A DNA stretch of 64,000 nt, from the NCBI GenBank assembly GCA_903932865.1, contig CAIZHQ010000023.1, positions 94,631 through 158,630 on the forward strand, given 5' to 3'. The number at the start of each line of letters is the position of its first letter. Position 1 is the stretch's first letter. The translations under genes and the position numbers were made by a program. Shown here in pieces: positions 33,292 through 41,843 of the stretch. Source of the DNA: an uncultured Burkholderiales bacterium. GTDB taxonomy: Bacteria > Pseudomonadota > Gammaproteobacteria > Burkholderiales > Burkholderiaceae_C. Below the pieces are notes generated by a model that saw nothing but the letters and a program-made list of their open reading frames with translations, was not told the origin of the DNA and ran no database searches.

Positions 33292-35025
33292 TCAAACGGC
33301 GTAGCCCTTGTTAGGCAATGCGCCCATGATTTTGGGCGTGTTGAGTTGGCGTGGCTTGATGCGACCGCCTTGGGCTTTGAGCCAGGTTTCCACCACATCC
33401 CAAACCTGCTTGTTGCCCTGGTTGCGGGCTTCTTCGGCCACCGGGGCCCAGCCCGCCACCTTGTACTTTTTACCCGCTTCGATGAGCTGCCCTTTCAAGC
33501 GCATATCGCCAATGCGTTGGCCTGCCTTGGACACCGGGTTGCAGCTGTATGTCAGGCCCCCTACGCGCACCATGTCGCCGCCTTGCTGGTAATAAGGGTC
33601 AGGGTTGAACAGGTTGTCGGCCACATCTTCGAGCACGGTCTTGATGGTCTCGCCCGTCATCTCGGTCACGGTGGCATACGAGTAGGTGGTGGCGGTCATG
33701 TCAAGCAGCCACTCGCGCGTGATGGCCTGGCCCGGCAACAGTGTGGTGCCCCAGCGAAAGCCCGGTGAGAACGCGATGTCTGCGCCCTGCACGTCCAGCA
33801 GCGCGTCGATCAGCAACTGGTCGCCCGTGCCGTTGAAGTTGCCACGGCGGTACAGCAGGCCATCGGTCACGGCCAACTTTTCGGCCAGCTTGCTTTCATA
33901 GGGCGCTCGGATCTTGGTGATCAGAGCATCCATCTCCTTGTCGGCGGGCAGCATGTTGGAGAACACGGGCAGCAATTTGTAGCGGAAGTCGCTGACTTTT
34001 TTGTCTTTGACTTCGAAGTCGAGTACGCCCAAAAACTTGCCGTTCGAGCCCGCATTGGTGACGATGGTCTTGCCGCCTTTGTTCGAGACGATGGAAGCGA
34101 CCGGCATGCCGTCGTGCGTGTGGCCGCCCATGATGGCGTCGATGCCGCTGACACGCGTGGCCATCTTCAGGTCGACGTCCATGCCGTTGTGGCTGAGGAC
34201 GACGACGACCTGGGCGCCTTTGCCACGGGCCTCGTCCACCATCTTTTGCATGTTCTCGTCCTGGATGCCGAACTCCCAGTCGGCCACCATGTAACGCGGG
34301 TTGGCAATCGGGGTGTAGGGGAAGGCCTGGCCGATGATGGCGCAAGGCACGCCATTGATCTCGCGGATCACATAGGGCTTGAACACCGGGTCGCCAAAGT
34401 CATTGGTCTTGACGTTCTGAGCGACAAAGTCCACCTTGCCAGCGAAATCTTTCTCGATGATTTCCTTCACGCGCGCCATGCCCAAGGTGAATTCCCAGTG
34501 ACCGGTCATCACATCCACGCCCAGCAGTTTGCAGGCGTCGACCATGTCCTGGCCGTGGGTCCACAAGCTGGTGCCCGAGCCTTGCCAGGTGTCACCGCCG
34601 TCGAGCAGCAAAGCGCCGGGGCGGCTGGCCTTCATGCGCTTGACCAGCGTGGCCAGGTGGGCAAAGCCCCCGACTTTGCCGAAGCGCTTGGCGGCTTTTT
34701 CAAAGTTCAGGTAAGTCAGCGCATGGGCCTCGGCCGTGCCCGGGCGGATCTTGGCCGCTTGGAGCAAATACTCACCCACCAAATGCGGCAGGTTGCTCTG
34801 CATGGCGCCAATGCCTAAGTTGATGCTGGGCTCACGGAAATAAATCGGCTTGAGCTGGGCATGGCAATCGGTCATGTGCAGGAAAGACACATTGCCGAAC
34901 TTGGGAATGTCATAAAGACCATTGGCGGCCGTGTTGGCACTGGACTGGGCGTAGGCGCCCATGCTCATGCCAGCCATCGTGCCAGCACCCATGACTTGGA
35001 TAAATTCGCGCTTGGAGAGATTCAT
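33292..35025 (-). CDS. soxB: Thiosulfohydrolase SoxB
   Basis: This 577-residue periplasmic dimanganese enzyme releases sulfate from SoxY-bound S-sulfonate. 5'-nucleotidase-like metal motifs are visible: HMTDCHAQLKP, LLDGGDTWQGS, VLSHNGMDVD and GGHTHDGMP. The signal peptide opens SKREFIQVMGAG, an atypical Tat motif with KR for RR. The ATG at 35025 gives the usual N-terminus; a GTG four codons earlier is possible and neither has a good ribosome site. A terminator separates it from soxX upstream. Confidence 0.95.
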   Translation of the reverse strand: MNLSKREFIQVMGAGTMAGMSMGAYAQSSANTAANGLYDIPKFGNVSFLHMTDCHAQLKPIYFREPSINLGIGAMQSNLPHLVGEYLLQAAKIRPGTAEAHALTYLNFEKAAKRFGKVGGFAHLATLVKRMKASRPGALLLDGGDTWQGSGTSLWTHGQDMVDACKLLGVDVMTGHWEFTLGMARVKEIIEKDFAGKVDFVAQNVKTNDFGDPVFKPYVIREINGVPCAIIGQAFPYTPIANPRYMVADWEFGIQDENMQKMVDEARGKGAQVVVVLSHNGMDVDLKMATRVSGIDAIMGGHTHDGMPVASIVSNKGGKTIVTNAGSNGKFLGVLDFEVKDKKVSDFRYKLLPVFSNMLPADKEMDALITKIRAPYESKLAEKLAVTDGLLYRRGNFNGTGDQLLIDALLDVQGADIAFSPGFRWGTTLLPGQAITREWLLDMTATTYSYATVTEMTGETIKTVLEDVADNLFNPDPYYQQGGDMVRVGGLTYSCNPVSKAGQRIGDMRLKGQLIEAGKKYKVAGWAPVAEEARNQGNKQVWDVVETWLKAQGGRIKPRQLNTPKIMGALPNKGYAV

Positions 35026-35053
35026 ATTTGCAACCACTGATATATACGGAGCT

Positions 35054-35078
35054 AAAAAACCCGGACCAGCCGGGTTTT
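35054..35078 (-). terminator. Intrinsic terminator between soxX and soxB
   Basis: On the - strand AACCCGG and CCGGGTT pair with a five-base loop, followed by six T. It lies eight bases behind the soxX stop and 29 bases before the soxB start, inside the sox operon. It probably lowers soxB/soxH expression by partial termination, or soxB has its own promoter. Confidence 0.85.
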
Positions 35079-35085
35079 CATGGGC

Positions 35086-35742
35086 TTATTGGTTAACGGG
35101 CGACTTGGGGTCGAGCAACAAGCCCACGATGTGGCGGACCTGTGTTTCGTTCAGGATGCCCATGTGCCCAGCGCGGGGCATGTTGGAGCAGGCGTTGTAG
35201 GCCTTGGCGTTCCAGATCTTGCCCCAGGTGTATTCCACAATGGCCTTGCTGGCCGGATCGTCGGGGTTGGACACGCCGCGAATCTTGCCGTAGTTATAGA
35301 GGCTAGGACCAATGGTGCCGTAAGAAATTTCTTTCTTATCCATCTGGTGGCAGTTGTAACAGTTGCCACCGTTCACGCCCGTGGCCGAATCGGTCCAGGT
35401 CAGGCCGCGTCCGCTTTGGGCAATGGCTTCGCCTTGCTTCCAGTCACCGATGAACTTGCCGTCTGAGGGCCACTTGATGGCTTTGAGGTTGGCTTCTTCG
35501 ATGCGCTTGGCTGTTTTTTCATCCAAGGGCTTGCCTGCCACGTCGGCTTCACTGCAAACGCGGTTGGTTTCGTCAGTAGCGGTGATACGCTCCACTTTCA
35601 CATGACTCTGGTCACGGAAAGAAGCCTTGACGATCTTGTCAGTCAGCGCATTGAGCTCGGCAACAGAAGGGCCGGAGGCGCAGCCAGCTGCCACCAAAGC
35701 GGCCGCCAAGCTGGCCAAAACGAGTTGGGTCTTTTTGTTCAT
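35086..35742 (-). CDS. soxX: Sulfur-oxidizing cytochrome SoxX
   Basis: This 218-residue monoheme cytochrome c (CYNCH at 128-132) pairs with SoxA to couple thiosulfate to SoxYZ by oxidation. The N-terminus ends LVAAGC (Cys21), a lipobox, so the protein is probably a lipoprotein held at a membrane. An extra domain of about 100 residues precedes the heme domain, as in long SoxX variants. A strong AGGAGAACCTC site marks the start, 18 bases behind soxA. Confidence 0.92.
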   Translation of the reverse strand: MNKKTQLVLASLAAALVAAGCASGPSVAELNALTDKIVKASFRDQSHVKVERITATDETNRVCSEADVAGKPLDEKTAKRIEEANLKAIKWPSDGKFIGDWKQGEAIAQSGRGLTWTDSATGVNGGNCYNCHQMDKKEISYGTIGPSLYNYGKIRGVSNPDDPASKAIVEYTWGKIWNAKAYNACSNMPRAGHMGILNETQVRHIVGLLLDPKSPVNQ

Positions 35743-35760
35743 GAGGTTCTCCTGTTCAGA

Positions 35761-36564
35761 TCAGCGCTTGATGGCCGGGGCAACGGAAGCTGCGCCTTTG
35801 GCATTCACACCCAAGTAGGTGGACAGGGCAATCGTGGCATCGCTGCCAAAACCAGGGTAAGGGAACCGCTGCTGGCGGTAGCAGTCGTTCAGGCGCAATT
35901 GCATGCTCCACATCTGACCGTTGGAGACGCGGTAAGCGGGCCAGGCGGCAAAACCAACGCCATCACCGGGGTTCTTGGTCAGGATAGGCAAGTCTTGCAA
36001 GCGGATGCGTTTGCCTTCTTCACCGTGGCAAGAGGCGCAAGAAAAGTCGTGCGGCCCACCACGCTGGAAGAACAGGCGTTTGCCCACTTCGTAGAAGGTT
36101 TTTTCTTGGGAGTGCGCTTGTGACAAGTTAAAGCGCTGCCCTTTGGACTCGGCGGCGATCCAGGTAGCCAAAGCCGTCACGTTGGCCATCTCGCCGCGAC
36201 CAAATGCGGTCTTGGAGATTTCGGCGGCATTGAAACCTTGCAGGGTTTCCATGCAGGACACCAAGCGGGACTCCAAGTCTTGCATGCGCTGCGTGTCAGC
36301 GAAGTATTTGGGCAACTCGACAAAAGCACCTTTGACCACGCCAGGGCCTTTGCCCAAATCGCATTTTTCGAGCGATGCGTTTTTGGGGCCCCGCGCTTTT
36401 TTCCAGAGGTCTTCGCCTTTGGCTTCAAAGAGTTCAGCGGGGTTACCGTCTTGCAGCATGGCGCGGTATTCGTCAATGCCTTGGCTGGCGGTCTTTTGGG
36501 CCAGCGCGGGCATGGTACTCAAGGCCAGTGCCGCTGCCATGGTCAAACTTGATGCTTTGTTCAT
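35761..36564 (-). CDS. soxA: Sulfur-oxidizing cytochrome SoxA, monoheme type
   Basis: This 267-residue periplasmic protein has a signal peptide ending STMPALAQ, one heme motif CASCH (176-180) and the active-site Cys228 (RLNDCYRQQ), which in SoxA carries the persulfide and binds heme iron. The first heme of diheme SoxA is missing; Cys68 and Cys104 stand in that domain and probably form the disulfide known from monoheme SoxA. It works with SoxX. Confidence 0.93.
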   Translation of the reverse strand: MNKASSLTMAAALALSTMPALAQKTASQGIDEYRAMLQDGNPAELFEAKGEDLWKKARGPKNASLEKCDLGKGPGVVKGAFVELPKYFADTQRMQDLESRLVSCMETLQGFNAAEISKTAFGRGEMANVTALATWIAAESKGQRFNLSQAHSQEKTFYEVGKRLFFQRGGPHDFSCASCHGEEGKRIRLQDLPILTKNPGDGVGFAAWPAYRVSNGQMWSMQLRLNDCYRQQRFPYPGFGSDATIALSTYLGVNAKGAASVAPAIKR

Positions 36565-36640
36565 TGTCACCTCTGTTGGTATTTTTAAAACGCGAAAAGG
36601 GTGAAGTCGTGGCTTCACCCTTTGTTCTGTCATCGCACGA

Positions 36641-36952
36641 TCACGAAACGGTGGCTTCGTCCGTGCGGGTATCGCCCTTGTTGTCTTTCCAGGTCACAGC
36701 AATCTTGTCGCCAGCTTTCGCGCCTTTGACGGCGAATTGCAGGAAGGGGTTTTTCGACACAGCGGGGCCCCACTCGGCGGAAAACACGTCTTTGCCGTTG
36801 AGTTTGGCTGTCACTTCCTGGATGAACCAGGCGGGCACGGTTTTGCCGGAAGCGTCTTTGCGTTGACCGGTTTCCATTTCGTGGCTCATGAGCACACGAA
36901 CGGTTGCTTTGTCACCAGAGGCCTGGGCACGGATGCGCATTGGATCTGCCAT
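36641..36952 (-). CDS. soxZ: Thiosulfate oxidation carrier complex protein SoxZ
   Basis: This 103-residue protein is the beta-sandwich partner of SoxY (MRIRAQASGDKATVRVLMSH, ETGQRKDASGK, IQEVTAKLNGKDVF). It has no signal peptide and travels with SoxY through the Tat system. It lies 52 bases behind soxY. Confidence 0.93.
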   Translation of the reverse strand: MADPMRIRAQASGDKATVRVLMSHEMETGQRKDASGKTVPAWFIQEVTAKLNGKDVFSAEWGPAVSKNPFLQFAVKGAKAGDKIAVTWKDNKGDTRTDEATVS

Positions 36953-37004
36953 TTTTCTCTCCTAATCTTTCATTGAATCGATGTATGAGGGTGTGCACAG
37001 GGGC

Positions 37005-37460
37005 TTAGCCGCCGCAACCGCCCAAAGTGACCTTGACTTCTTTCTTGGCCCACAAAGCTTTGCCGTCGTTCATGATGGCCACAGCGTAGACATCCGAGGA
37101 CTGGCCCATTTTGGCGCGGGTCGAGAAATTGGCGTCGACCGCATCGGTCACGTAAAACATGGCCACCAAAGCGGATGGGTTCTTCTCGACCATGATCAGC
37201 AACTGCTTGACGCCAGACAGTGCTGTGCTGGCACCCAATGGCACAACCGCACCGTTTTCGGCGATGTCCGGACCTATGATGGTCACGTCTTTGCTTTCGG
37301 TCAGGCTGGTCGCGCCTGCGGCCTTGGCAGCGTCTTGCACCGACTTGGCGTCGAATGCGGCTTTGTTGAAAGCGGCGTGGGCAAACTGTGGGAAACCCGC
37401 AGTGGCCAAGAGGCCAGCCACAACAGCGCTTTGCTTGAGTGTCTCGCGACGGTTTTGCAT
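37005..37460 (-). CDS. soxY: Thiosulfate oxidation carrier protein SoxY
   Basis: This 151-residue protein ends with the mobile arm VTLGGCGG; Cys149 carries the sulfur intermediates. The signal peptide (MQNRRETLKQSAVVAGLLAT) has a twin-arginine motif, so it folds with SoxZ before export. It is the central carrier of the Sox cycle. Confidence 0.95.
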   Translation of the reverse strand: MQNRRETLKQSAVVAGLLATAGFPQFAHAAFNKAAFDAKSVQDAAKAAGATSLTESKDVTIIGPDIAENGAVVPLGASTALSGVKQLLIMVEKNPSALVAMFYVTDAVDANFSTRAKMGQSSDVYAVAIMNDGKALWAKKEVKVTLGGCGG

Positions 37461-37529
37461 CTGATATCTCCTTGATGATTGAGTGATGCTATTGAAACAG
37501 GTTCAGAAGTGCAACGGGTATATCCCGTA

Positions 37530-38603
37530 TTACTTGCTGGCCCCCTTGGAAATCCATTCAGCAATTTGCTTGGCGTCGGCATCAGGCAGCGACTGGGGTG
37601 GCATGGGAATTTGACCATACACGCCCACACCACCGGCCTTGATTCTGCCAACCAAATAATCGGTTTTACCCGCTTGCTTTTTGGCAATTTCATTGAAGCC
37701 AGGGCCCACAATCTTCTTGTCCACACCGTGGCAAGCTGTGCAACTGTGCTTGTTCAGGAGCGCAATCGCTGCTTTGGCTTCGTTGTTTTCAGGCTTGGCA
37801 GCGGCCACTGGGGCTGCTGCGGCCACCGGAATACCAGCCTTGGGCTCGGGTTTGGTGGTGTCTGCGCCGCGCTGTGGGCCAACGATGCGGTTTTGCTCTT
37901 GCAAGTTACCGTGGGCATTTCGCGCAAAGTCTGGGAGCAATGATGCCACTTTGGCTTCCGGCGTGCAGTCCTTCATGCAAATCTTGTTGGCGGTGTCGGG
38001 TTTTTTAACGCCACCGAATTCATGGCCAGGCCACATCGCATGGGCCGTGGTCATGCCGTTGCGGTTGGGCATGCGGGCCTGCACTTCGGCGATGTTTTTG
38101 TCAGACAACACATAGTTATCCGGGACGATGTTGGCCAAGTTCAGCATGAAGGCGGTCACGGCATACACCTCCTCCGTGGTCAGTGTCTTGGGGTTGGTCC
38201 AAGGCATGGCCCGGTTGATGTAATCCCACAAAGTGGAAACAGTGGACACCTTCATGATGGTGGTGCGACCCGGAAAGTCCGTGCGCTGCAAATTTGCTAC
38301 ACGGCCGTTCTTGATGTCTTCTGCGGTGGTGCCACCTATGAGTGGACTGAACACCTCGTTGGACTCACCAAACACACCGTGGCAATGGGCGCACTTGGCC
38401 TCCCACACATCCTGTCCTTTGGCCACCGAGCCCGAGCCGGCAGGCAGCCCCTTGAAGTCGGGGCGCACATCAATGTCCCACTTGGCCACTTCTTTGGGTG
38501 TGGCAGCTCGCCCCACACCCGGGTATTGGGTGCTTTGCGCAGTTGCCAAACCAGCAGCTGCCATCAACGTCACAGTCAAAACAGCATTACGAAACCTGGA
38601 CAT
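37530..38603 (-). CDS. soxD: Diheme cytochrome c SoxD, sulfur dehydrogenase subunit
   Basis: This 357-residue periplasmic protein has two heme motifs, CAHCH in the N-terminal domain and CTACH in the C-terminal class I domain (PMPPQSLPDADAK after it), joined by an Ala/Pro/Lys linker. With SoxC it oxidises the sulfane sulfur on SoxY. Its start lies inside the end of soxC (17-base overlap), with a GAGGTGA ribosome site in soxC coding sequence. Confidence 0.93.
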   Translation of the reverse strand: MSRFRNAVLTVTLMAAAGLATAQSTQYPGVGRAATPKEVAKWDIDVRPDFKGLPAGSGSVAKGQDVWEAKCAHCHGVFGESNEVFSPLIGGTTAEDIKNGRVANLQRTDFPGRTTIMKVSTVSTLWDYINRAMPWTNPKTLTTEEVYAVTAFMLNLANIVPDNYVLSDKNIAEVQARMPNRNGMTTAHAMWPGHEFGGVKKPDTANKICMKDCTPEAKVASLLPDFARNAHGNLQEQNRIVGPQRGADTTKPEPKAGIPVAAAAPVAAAKPENNEAKAAIALLNKHSCTACHGVDKKIVGPGFNEIAKKQAGKTDYLVGRIKAGGVGVYGQIPMPPQSLPDADAKQIAEWISKGASK

Positions 38604-39951
38604 TTTTCACCTCACCGTTTTCCTGGACCAACCACGACTGGATGGCATTGTTGTGATAAATAGAGCGCGTACCACGCACCGCGCGCAGTTGCTGATAAGT
38701 TGGCTGCACATGGCCTGTTTCGTCTTGTGCACGACTTTGGATGATGGCGGGCTTGCCGTCCCAGACCCAATCCAGATTGAAACGGGTCAAGGCTTTGGAC
38801 AGAACTGGCGTCTCTAGGCGTGCCTGACGCCAGTTGCGACCGCCATCGGTGGAAACATCCACGCGCTTGACCTTGCCTTTGCCCGACCAAGCCAGGCCGG
38901 TGATGTTGTAAAAGCCCTTATCGAGCAAAACCTGACCACCCGAAGGCGTGGTGACCACACTCTTGATTTCCTGCAAATTGGTGTACTGGCGGTGCAGCCC
39001 GCTGGGTTGCAAATCGATGTAGTGAATGGCCTCGTCTTTGGCGGCATAGGGCTTGTCGCCCACTTCGATGCGGCGCAGGTACTTGACCCAGCTCACACCT
39101 TGCACGCCAGGCACCACCAAACGCAGGGGGTAGCCGTTTTCGGGGCGCAACATTTCACCGTTTTGTCCATAGGCCACGATGACTTCGCCCGATGTGATCA
39201 GGCTCATCGGGATGGTGCGGGTCATGGACGAGCCGTCACCGCCTTCAGCCAATACGAACTTGCCGTTTTTGAGGTCAGCACCCGCCAACTCCAGCAAGGT
39301 GATCAAGGGCACGCCCGTGAACTCGCTGCAGGAAATCATGCCGTGTGTGTACTGCACAGTGGGCACCGCCACGTTACCCCAATCGACAGCCGTGTTGGCA
39401 CCACACTCGATGAAATGGAAACGCGACACAGAAGGCAAACGCATGATCTCGTCCATGGTGAAGACCATGTTCTTTTTGACCATGCCGTTGATCATGAAGC
39501 GGTGCTTGGATGGGTCGATGTCCCACCAGCCTTGATGATGACGCTCGAAGTGCAAACCGCTGGGCGTGACGATGCCAAACAAGGATTGCAGTGGCGCGAA
39601 CGAAACAGAGGCTTGTGTGGTTTGTGTCAGGCCAGGGCTCTGACGGCGCTGCAAGTTCGCTTCGAACTTGGAGGGCTTGCCATAACCTTCAACGGCCACA
39701 CCTTGGCCCAAGCCCACCGCATGCTCCGGCAAATTGAGGATGTTGGGGTCTCCGCCTTCAACGGGCACCGGGTTGCCCTGGGCCATGGCCATAGGGGCAG
39801 CCGCGCCTGCAGCCGCGGCTGCAAAGGCATTGCGAATGAAGTCACGGCGGCCTTTTTTGCCTTCAGCAAAGACCTCCTTGATACCCGTTGGGGTCAGGAA
39901 GTTCTCAGGTGCTTTTTGCACCCTTCCTGAATTGATGTTGTCTGCGTTCAC
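38587..39951 (-). CDS. soxC: Molybdenum subunit SoxC of sulfur dehydrogenase
   Basis: This 454-residue sulfite-oxidase-family protein has Tat signal GRRDFIRNAFAAAAAG (residues 34-49) and Moco-ligand Cys183 in HFIECGANTAVDWG. It oxidises SoxY-bound sulfane sulfur together with SoxD; its presence means thiosulfate can be fully oxidised without sulfur globules. The start codon is GTG and overlaps the regulator's TGA (GTGA), so soxC is translated together with arsR. Confidence 0.94.
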   Translation of the reverse strand: MNADNINSGRVQKAPENFLTPTGIKEVFAEGKKGRRDFIRNAFAAAAAGAAAPMAMAQGNPVPVEGGDPNILNLPEHAVGLGQGVAVEGYGKPSKFEANLQRRQSPGLTQTTQASVSFAPLQSLFGIVTPSGLHFERHHQGWWDIDPSKHRFMINGMVKKNMVFTMDEIMRLPSVSRFHFIECGANTAVDWGNVAVPTVQYTHGMISCSEFTGVPLITLLELAGADLKNGKFVLAEGGDGSSMTRTIPMSLITSGEVIVAYGQNGEMLRPENGYPLRLVVPGVQGVSWVKYLRRIEVGDKPYAAKDEAIHYIDLQPSGLHRQYTNLQEIKSVVTTPSGGQVLLDKGFYNITGLAWSGKGKVKRVDVSTDGGRNWRQARLETPVLSKALTRFNLDWVWDGKPAIIQSRAQDETGHVQPTYQQLRAVRGTRSIYHNNAIQSWLVQENGEVKNVQVS

Positions 39952-40277
39952 ACAAACTCCTTGTTGATTTGATCATTGATGTCCGCACCGATGGCCACTT
40001 GCGTGCACACCGCACGGCAAACCTTCGCTGCTGTGTCGTCTGCAATCCGATAAAACACCTGAGCGCCTTGACGGCGCTTGCCCAACACACCCGACCGGAA
40101 CAGGATGTTCAGGTGCTGCGACATATTGGGCTGGGCCACGCCGATGTTCTCGAGCAATTGCCCCACGTTTTTTTCACCTTTGCAAAGCGCACTGATGATG
40201 CGAAGCCGAATGGGTGTCGACATCACGGCAAACAAATCAGCCGCTTTGTCAAACATCTCATCTTTGTCCACTGTCAT
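39948..40277 (-). CDS. soxR: ArsR/SmtB-family sulfur-responsive repressor (SoxR/SqrR type)
   Basis: This 109-residue winged-helix repressor has recognition segment AQPNMSQHLNILFRSGVL and cysteines at 32 (SALCKGEKN) and 87 and 91 (VCRAVC). A Cys in helix 2 and one in the last helix is the arrangement used by SqrR/YgaV/SoxR to sense persulfide through a polysulfide bridge; here there is one extra Cys. It leads the sox operon and overlaps soxC. A perfect palindrome before it is the likely operator. Confidence 0.88.
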   Translation of the reverse strand: MTVDKDEMFDKAADLFAVMSTPIRLRIISALCKGEKNVGQLLENIGVAQPNMSQHLNILFRSGVLGKRRQGAQVFYRIADDTAAKVCRAVCTQVAIGADINDQINKEFV

Positions 40278-40298
40278 GTTGCCCTTACGATTAGGTTC

Positions 40299-40322
40299 AT
40301 ATATTCGGAAGTTCGAATATAT
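40299..40322. promoter_or_regulatory. Operator of the arsR-sox operon
   Basis: ATATATTCG-GAAGTT-CGAATATAT is a perfect 9-bp inverted repeat with a six-base spacer, 22 bases before the regulator start. Size and position fit an ArsR-family dimer site. The same core (ATATTNG-N6-CGAATAT) occurs before the rhodanese at 54902. Confidence 0.8.
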
Positions 40323-40523
40323 ACGATAGGCGATGAATCTGAATCAGGGATTACACGGGGCTCGTTTCATGATCAGGACAAACCCTGATGAGAGTTTCCA
40401 TTCCTTCTGCATCGATCAAAACCAGTCGGAAGTGCCATGGACGATGGACGTCAACCCAGCCATACACATTCACAGTGAAAAAGCTGAGTGTTTGTCAACT
40501 ACCAAAGGCGAAGCTTTAAGGCC

Positions 40524-40847
40524 TCATTTGAACTTGTAGTGATCACGGTTGAGAACCGCTGCTACCGAAGTCACGTCCTCTGGAAACATGCCCAGATTGA
40601 GCTCCGTGTTGCATTGCTCCACCATGCCCCGCAGCAAGGAGGCGTTGTTGATACGACCCTGGGGTTTGTAAATAGCACTGCCATTGCCACCGACCTTGGA
40701 GACATGGCAGGCCACGCATTTGCTTTCGGCAATCAATTTTTCACCCAACTTGTAGTCCGCATCTTTGTAGATGGCCGGCTGCGCATGGGCAAAAGTTGCA
40801 CAAAAGAAACTGATACAAACCAGCGCGGTCTTGCTTGGGGTGTTCAT
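40524..40847 (-). CDS. Small monoheme cytochrome c
   Basis: This 107-residue protein has a signal peptide ending FAHAQ, heme motif CVACH (44-48) and a probable Met ligand in NLGMFPEDV. It is a class I-like cytochrome of the periplasm and could accept electrons from Sox enzymes. An unpaired Cys near residue 79 (EQCNTE) is unusual. It lies 246 bases from the sox regulator and is not part of that operon. Confidence 0.8.
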   Translation of the reverse strand: MNTPSKTALVCISFFCATFAHAQPAIYKDADYKLGEKLIAESKCVACHVSKVGGNGSAIYKPQGRINNASLLRGMVEQCNTELNLGMFPEDVTSVAAVLNRDHYKFK

Positions 40848-40861
40848 TCAAGTCTCCCATC

Positions 40862-40895
40862 AAAAAAGCCGCTCAAGGGCAGACCCTAGAGCGGC
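40862..40895 (-). terminator. Intrinsic terminator behind cytochrome c (40967-41275)
   Basis: GCCGCTC and GAGCGGC form a seven-pair stem around a 14-base loop; the - strand continues with six T. It separates the two small cytochrome genes. A run of A after the right arm is the T-run only for the other strand in reverse, so the terminator could act both ways. Confidence 0.85.
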
Positions 40896-40966
40896 AAAAA
40901 AAGCCACGAGTACCAATCGAGCTTTCTAAATCATGCCATGTTGGTCAAACCCGTAAGGGCTTGAAT

Positions 40967-41275
40967 TCACTTGGCGCCAGCCAGAATCCAGGTGGCCAAA
41001 GTCAGGGCGTCGGCATCGCTCAAAGCGGCTTGGGCGGGCATGGGCACTGGGCCCCATTTGCCCGAACCACCGGCTTTGATGCTCTTGGCCAAAGTGGCTG
41101 CTGCGTCCTTTTGGCCACCGTATTTTTTGGCCACGTCTTGGTAAGAAGGGCCCACCATCTTTTTGTCCACCGCATGGCAGGCCATGCAAGCGTTTTTCTT
41201 GGCCAAGTCCATGTTGGCGAAGGCAGGGGCTGACATCAAGGCAGAGACGGCAACAGCAGCAAAAATCAGTTTCAT
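40967..41275 (-). CDS. Cytochrome c-551/c-552-like electron carrier
   Basis: This 102-residue class I cytochrome has a signal peptide ending MSAPAFA, heme motif CMACH (30-34), the segment KKMVGPSYQDVAKKYGG and a Met ligand in PVPMPAQ. This is the classic small c551 that passes electrons to an oxidase. Its C-terminal domain resembles the last domain of SoxD. Confidence 0.87.
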   Translation of the reverse strand: MKLIFAAVAVSALMSAPAFANMDLAKKNACMACHAVDKKMVGPSYQDVAKKYGGQKDAAATLAKSIKAGGSGKWGPVPMPAQAALSDADALTLATWILAGAK

Positions 41276-41432
41276 GAGAGCTCCGTGTGAGGGGTTTTAA
41301 ATATAACCAGTCGCTAATTTAACCGAAATCAAGACGGATTTGTGGAAACCCGCTCAACTTTAGCCTCAGGGATTTTACTGAGGGTCAGCTGCATAAAGCT
41401 CCAAAGCCATCCCCAAAAAGCGGCCATCGGAA

Positions 41433-41813
41433 TCACTCAAATGCAGGCTGCTCGGGTTTGACCACAGTTTTGCCAGCAGCAGCCCAAGCGTCAAAACCAC
41501 CCGCAATCGATGCAACATTCAGGTAGCCCATACTTTGCATGGTTTGCGCCGCCAAGGCTGCGCGGCCGCTGGTCTTGCAGTACAGCACCACCTTCAGGTC
41601 GCGGCCCGACAAGGCGGGCGTGCCGCTGAGCTTGAACTCGAGTAAGCCCCGGGGCACCAGAATCGCGCCGGGCAAATGGCCTGCGGCAAATTCATCGGCC
41701 TCGCGCACATCCATCAAAACATCGGCTTGCTGAATGGCTTCATCGGCGTCTTGCAAGGCGATCTCGCGGACATGGGCTTTGGCTTGCAGGACCAGATCAT
41801 GGGCTGTTTTCAT
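41433..41813 (-). CDS. Rhodanese-domain protein (cytoplasmic)
   Basis: This 126-residue single-domain sulfurtransferase has no signal peptide; the active-site Cys79 is in LYCKTSGRAA. The loop CKTSGR equals that of the E. coli YgaP rhodanese type. It transfers sulfane sulfur between thiols. It is the last gene of the - strand efflux operon, 30 bases behind the tolC-like gene. Confidence 0.87.
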   Translation of the reverse strand: MKTAHDLVLQAKAHVREIALQDADEAIQQADVLMDVREADEFAAGHLPGAILVPRGLLEFKLSGTPALSGRDLKVVLYCKTSGRAALAAQTMQSMGYLNVASIAGGFDAWAAAGKTVVKPEQPAFE

Positions 41814-41843
41814 GGTGTCTCCTTAAAGTTCAAACAATGGGTT

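Noticed and set aside
40278-40523. Small genes in the gap between the sox regulator and the small cytochrome
   Set aside because: Short frames exist but have no ribosome site or recognisable pattern; only the operator is supported.
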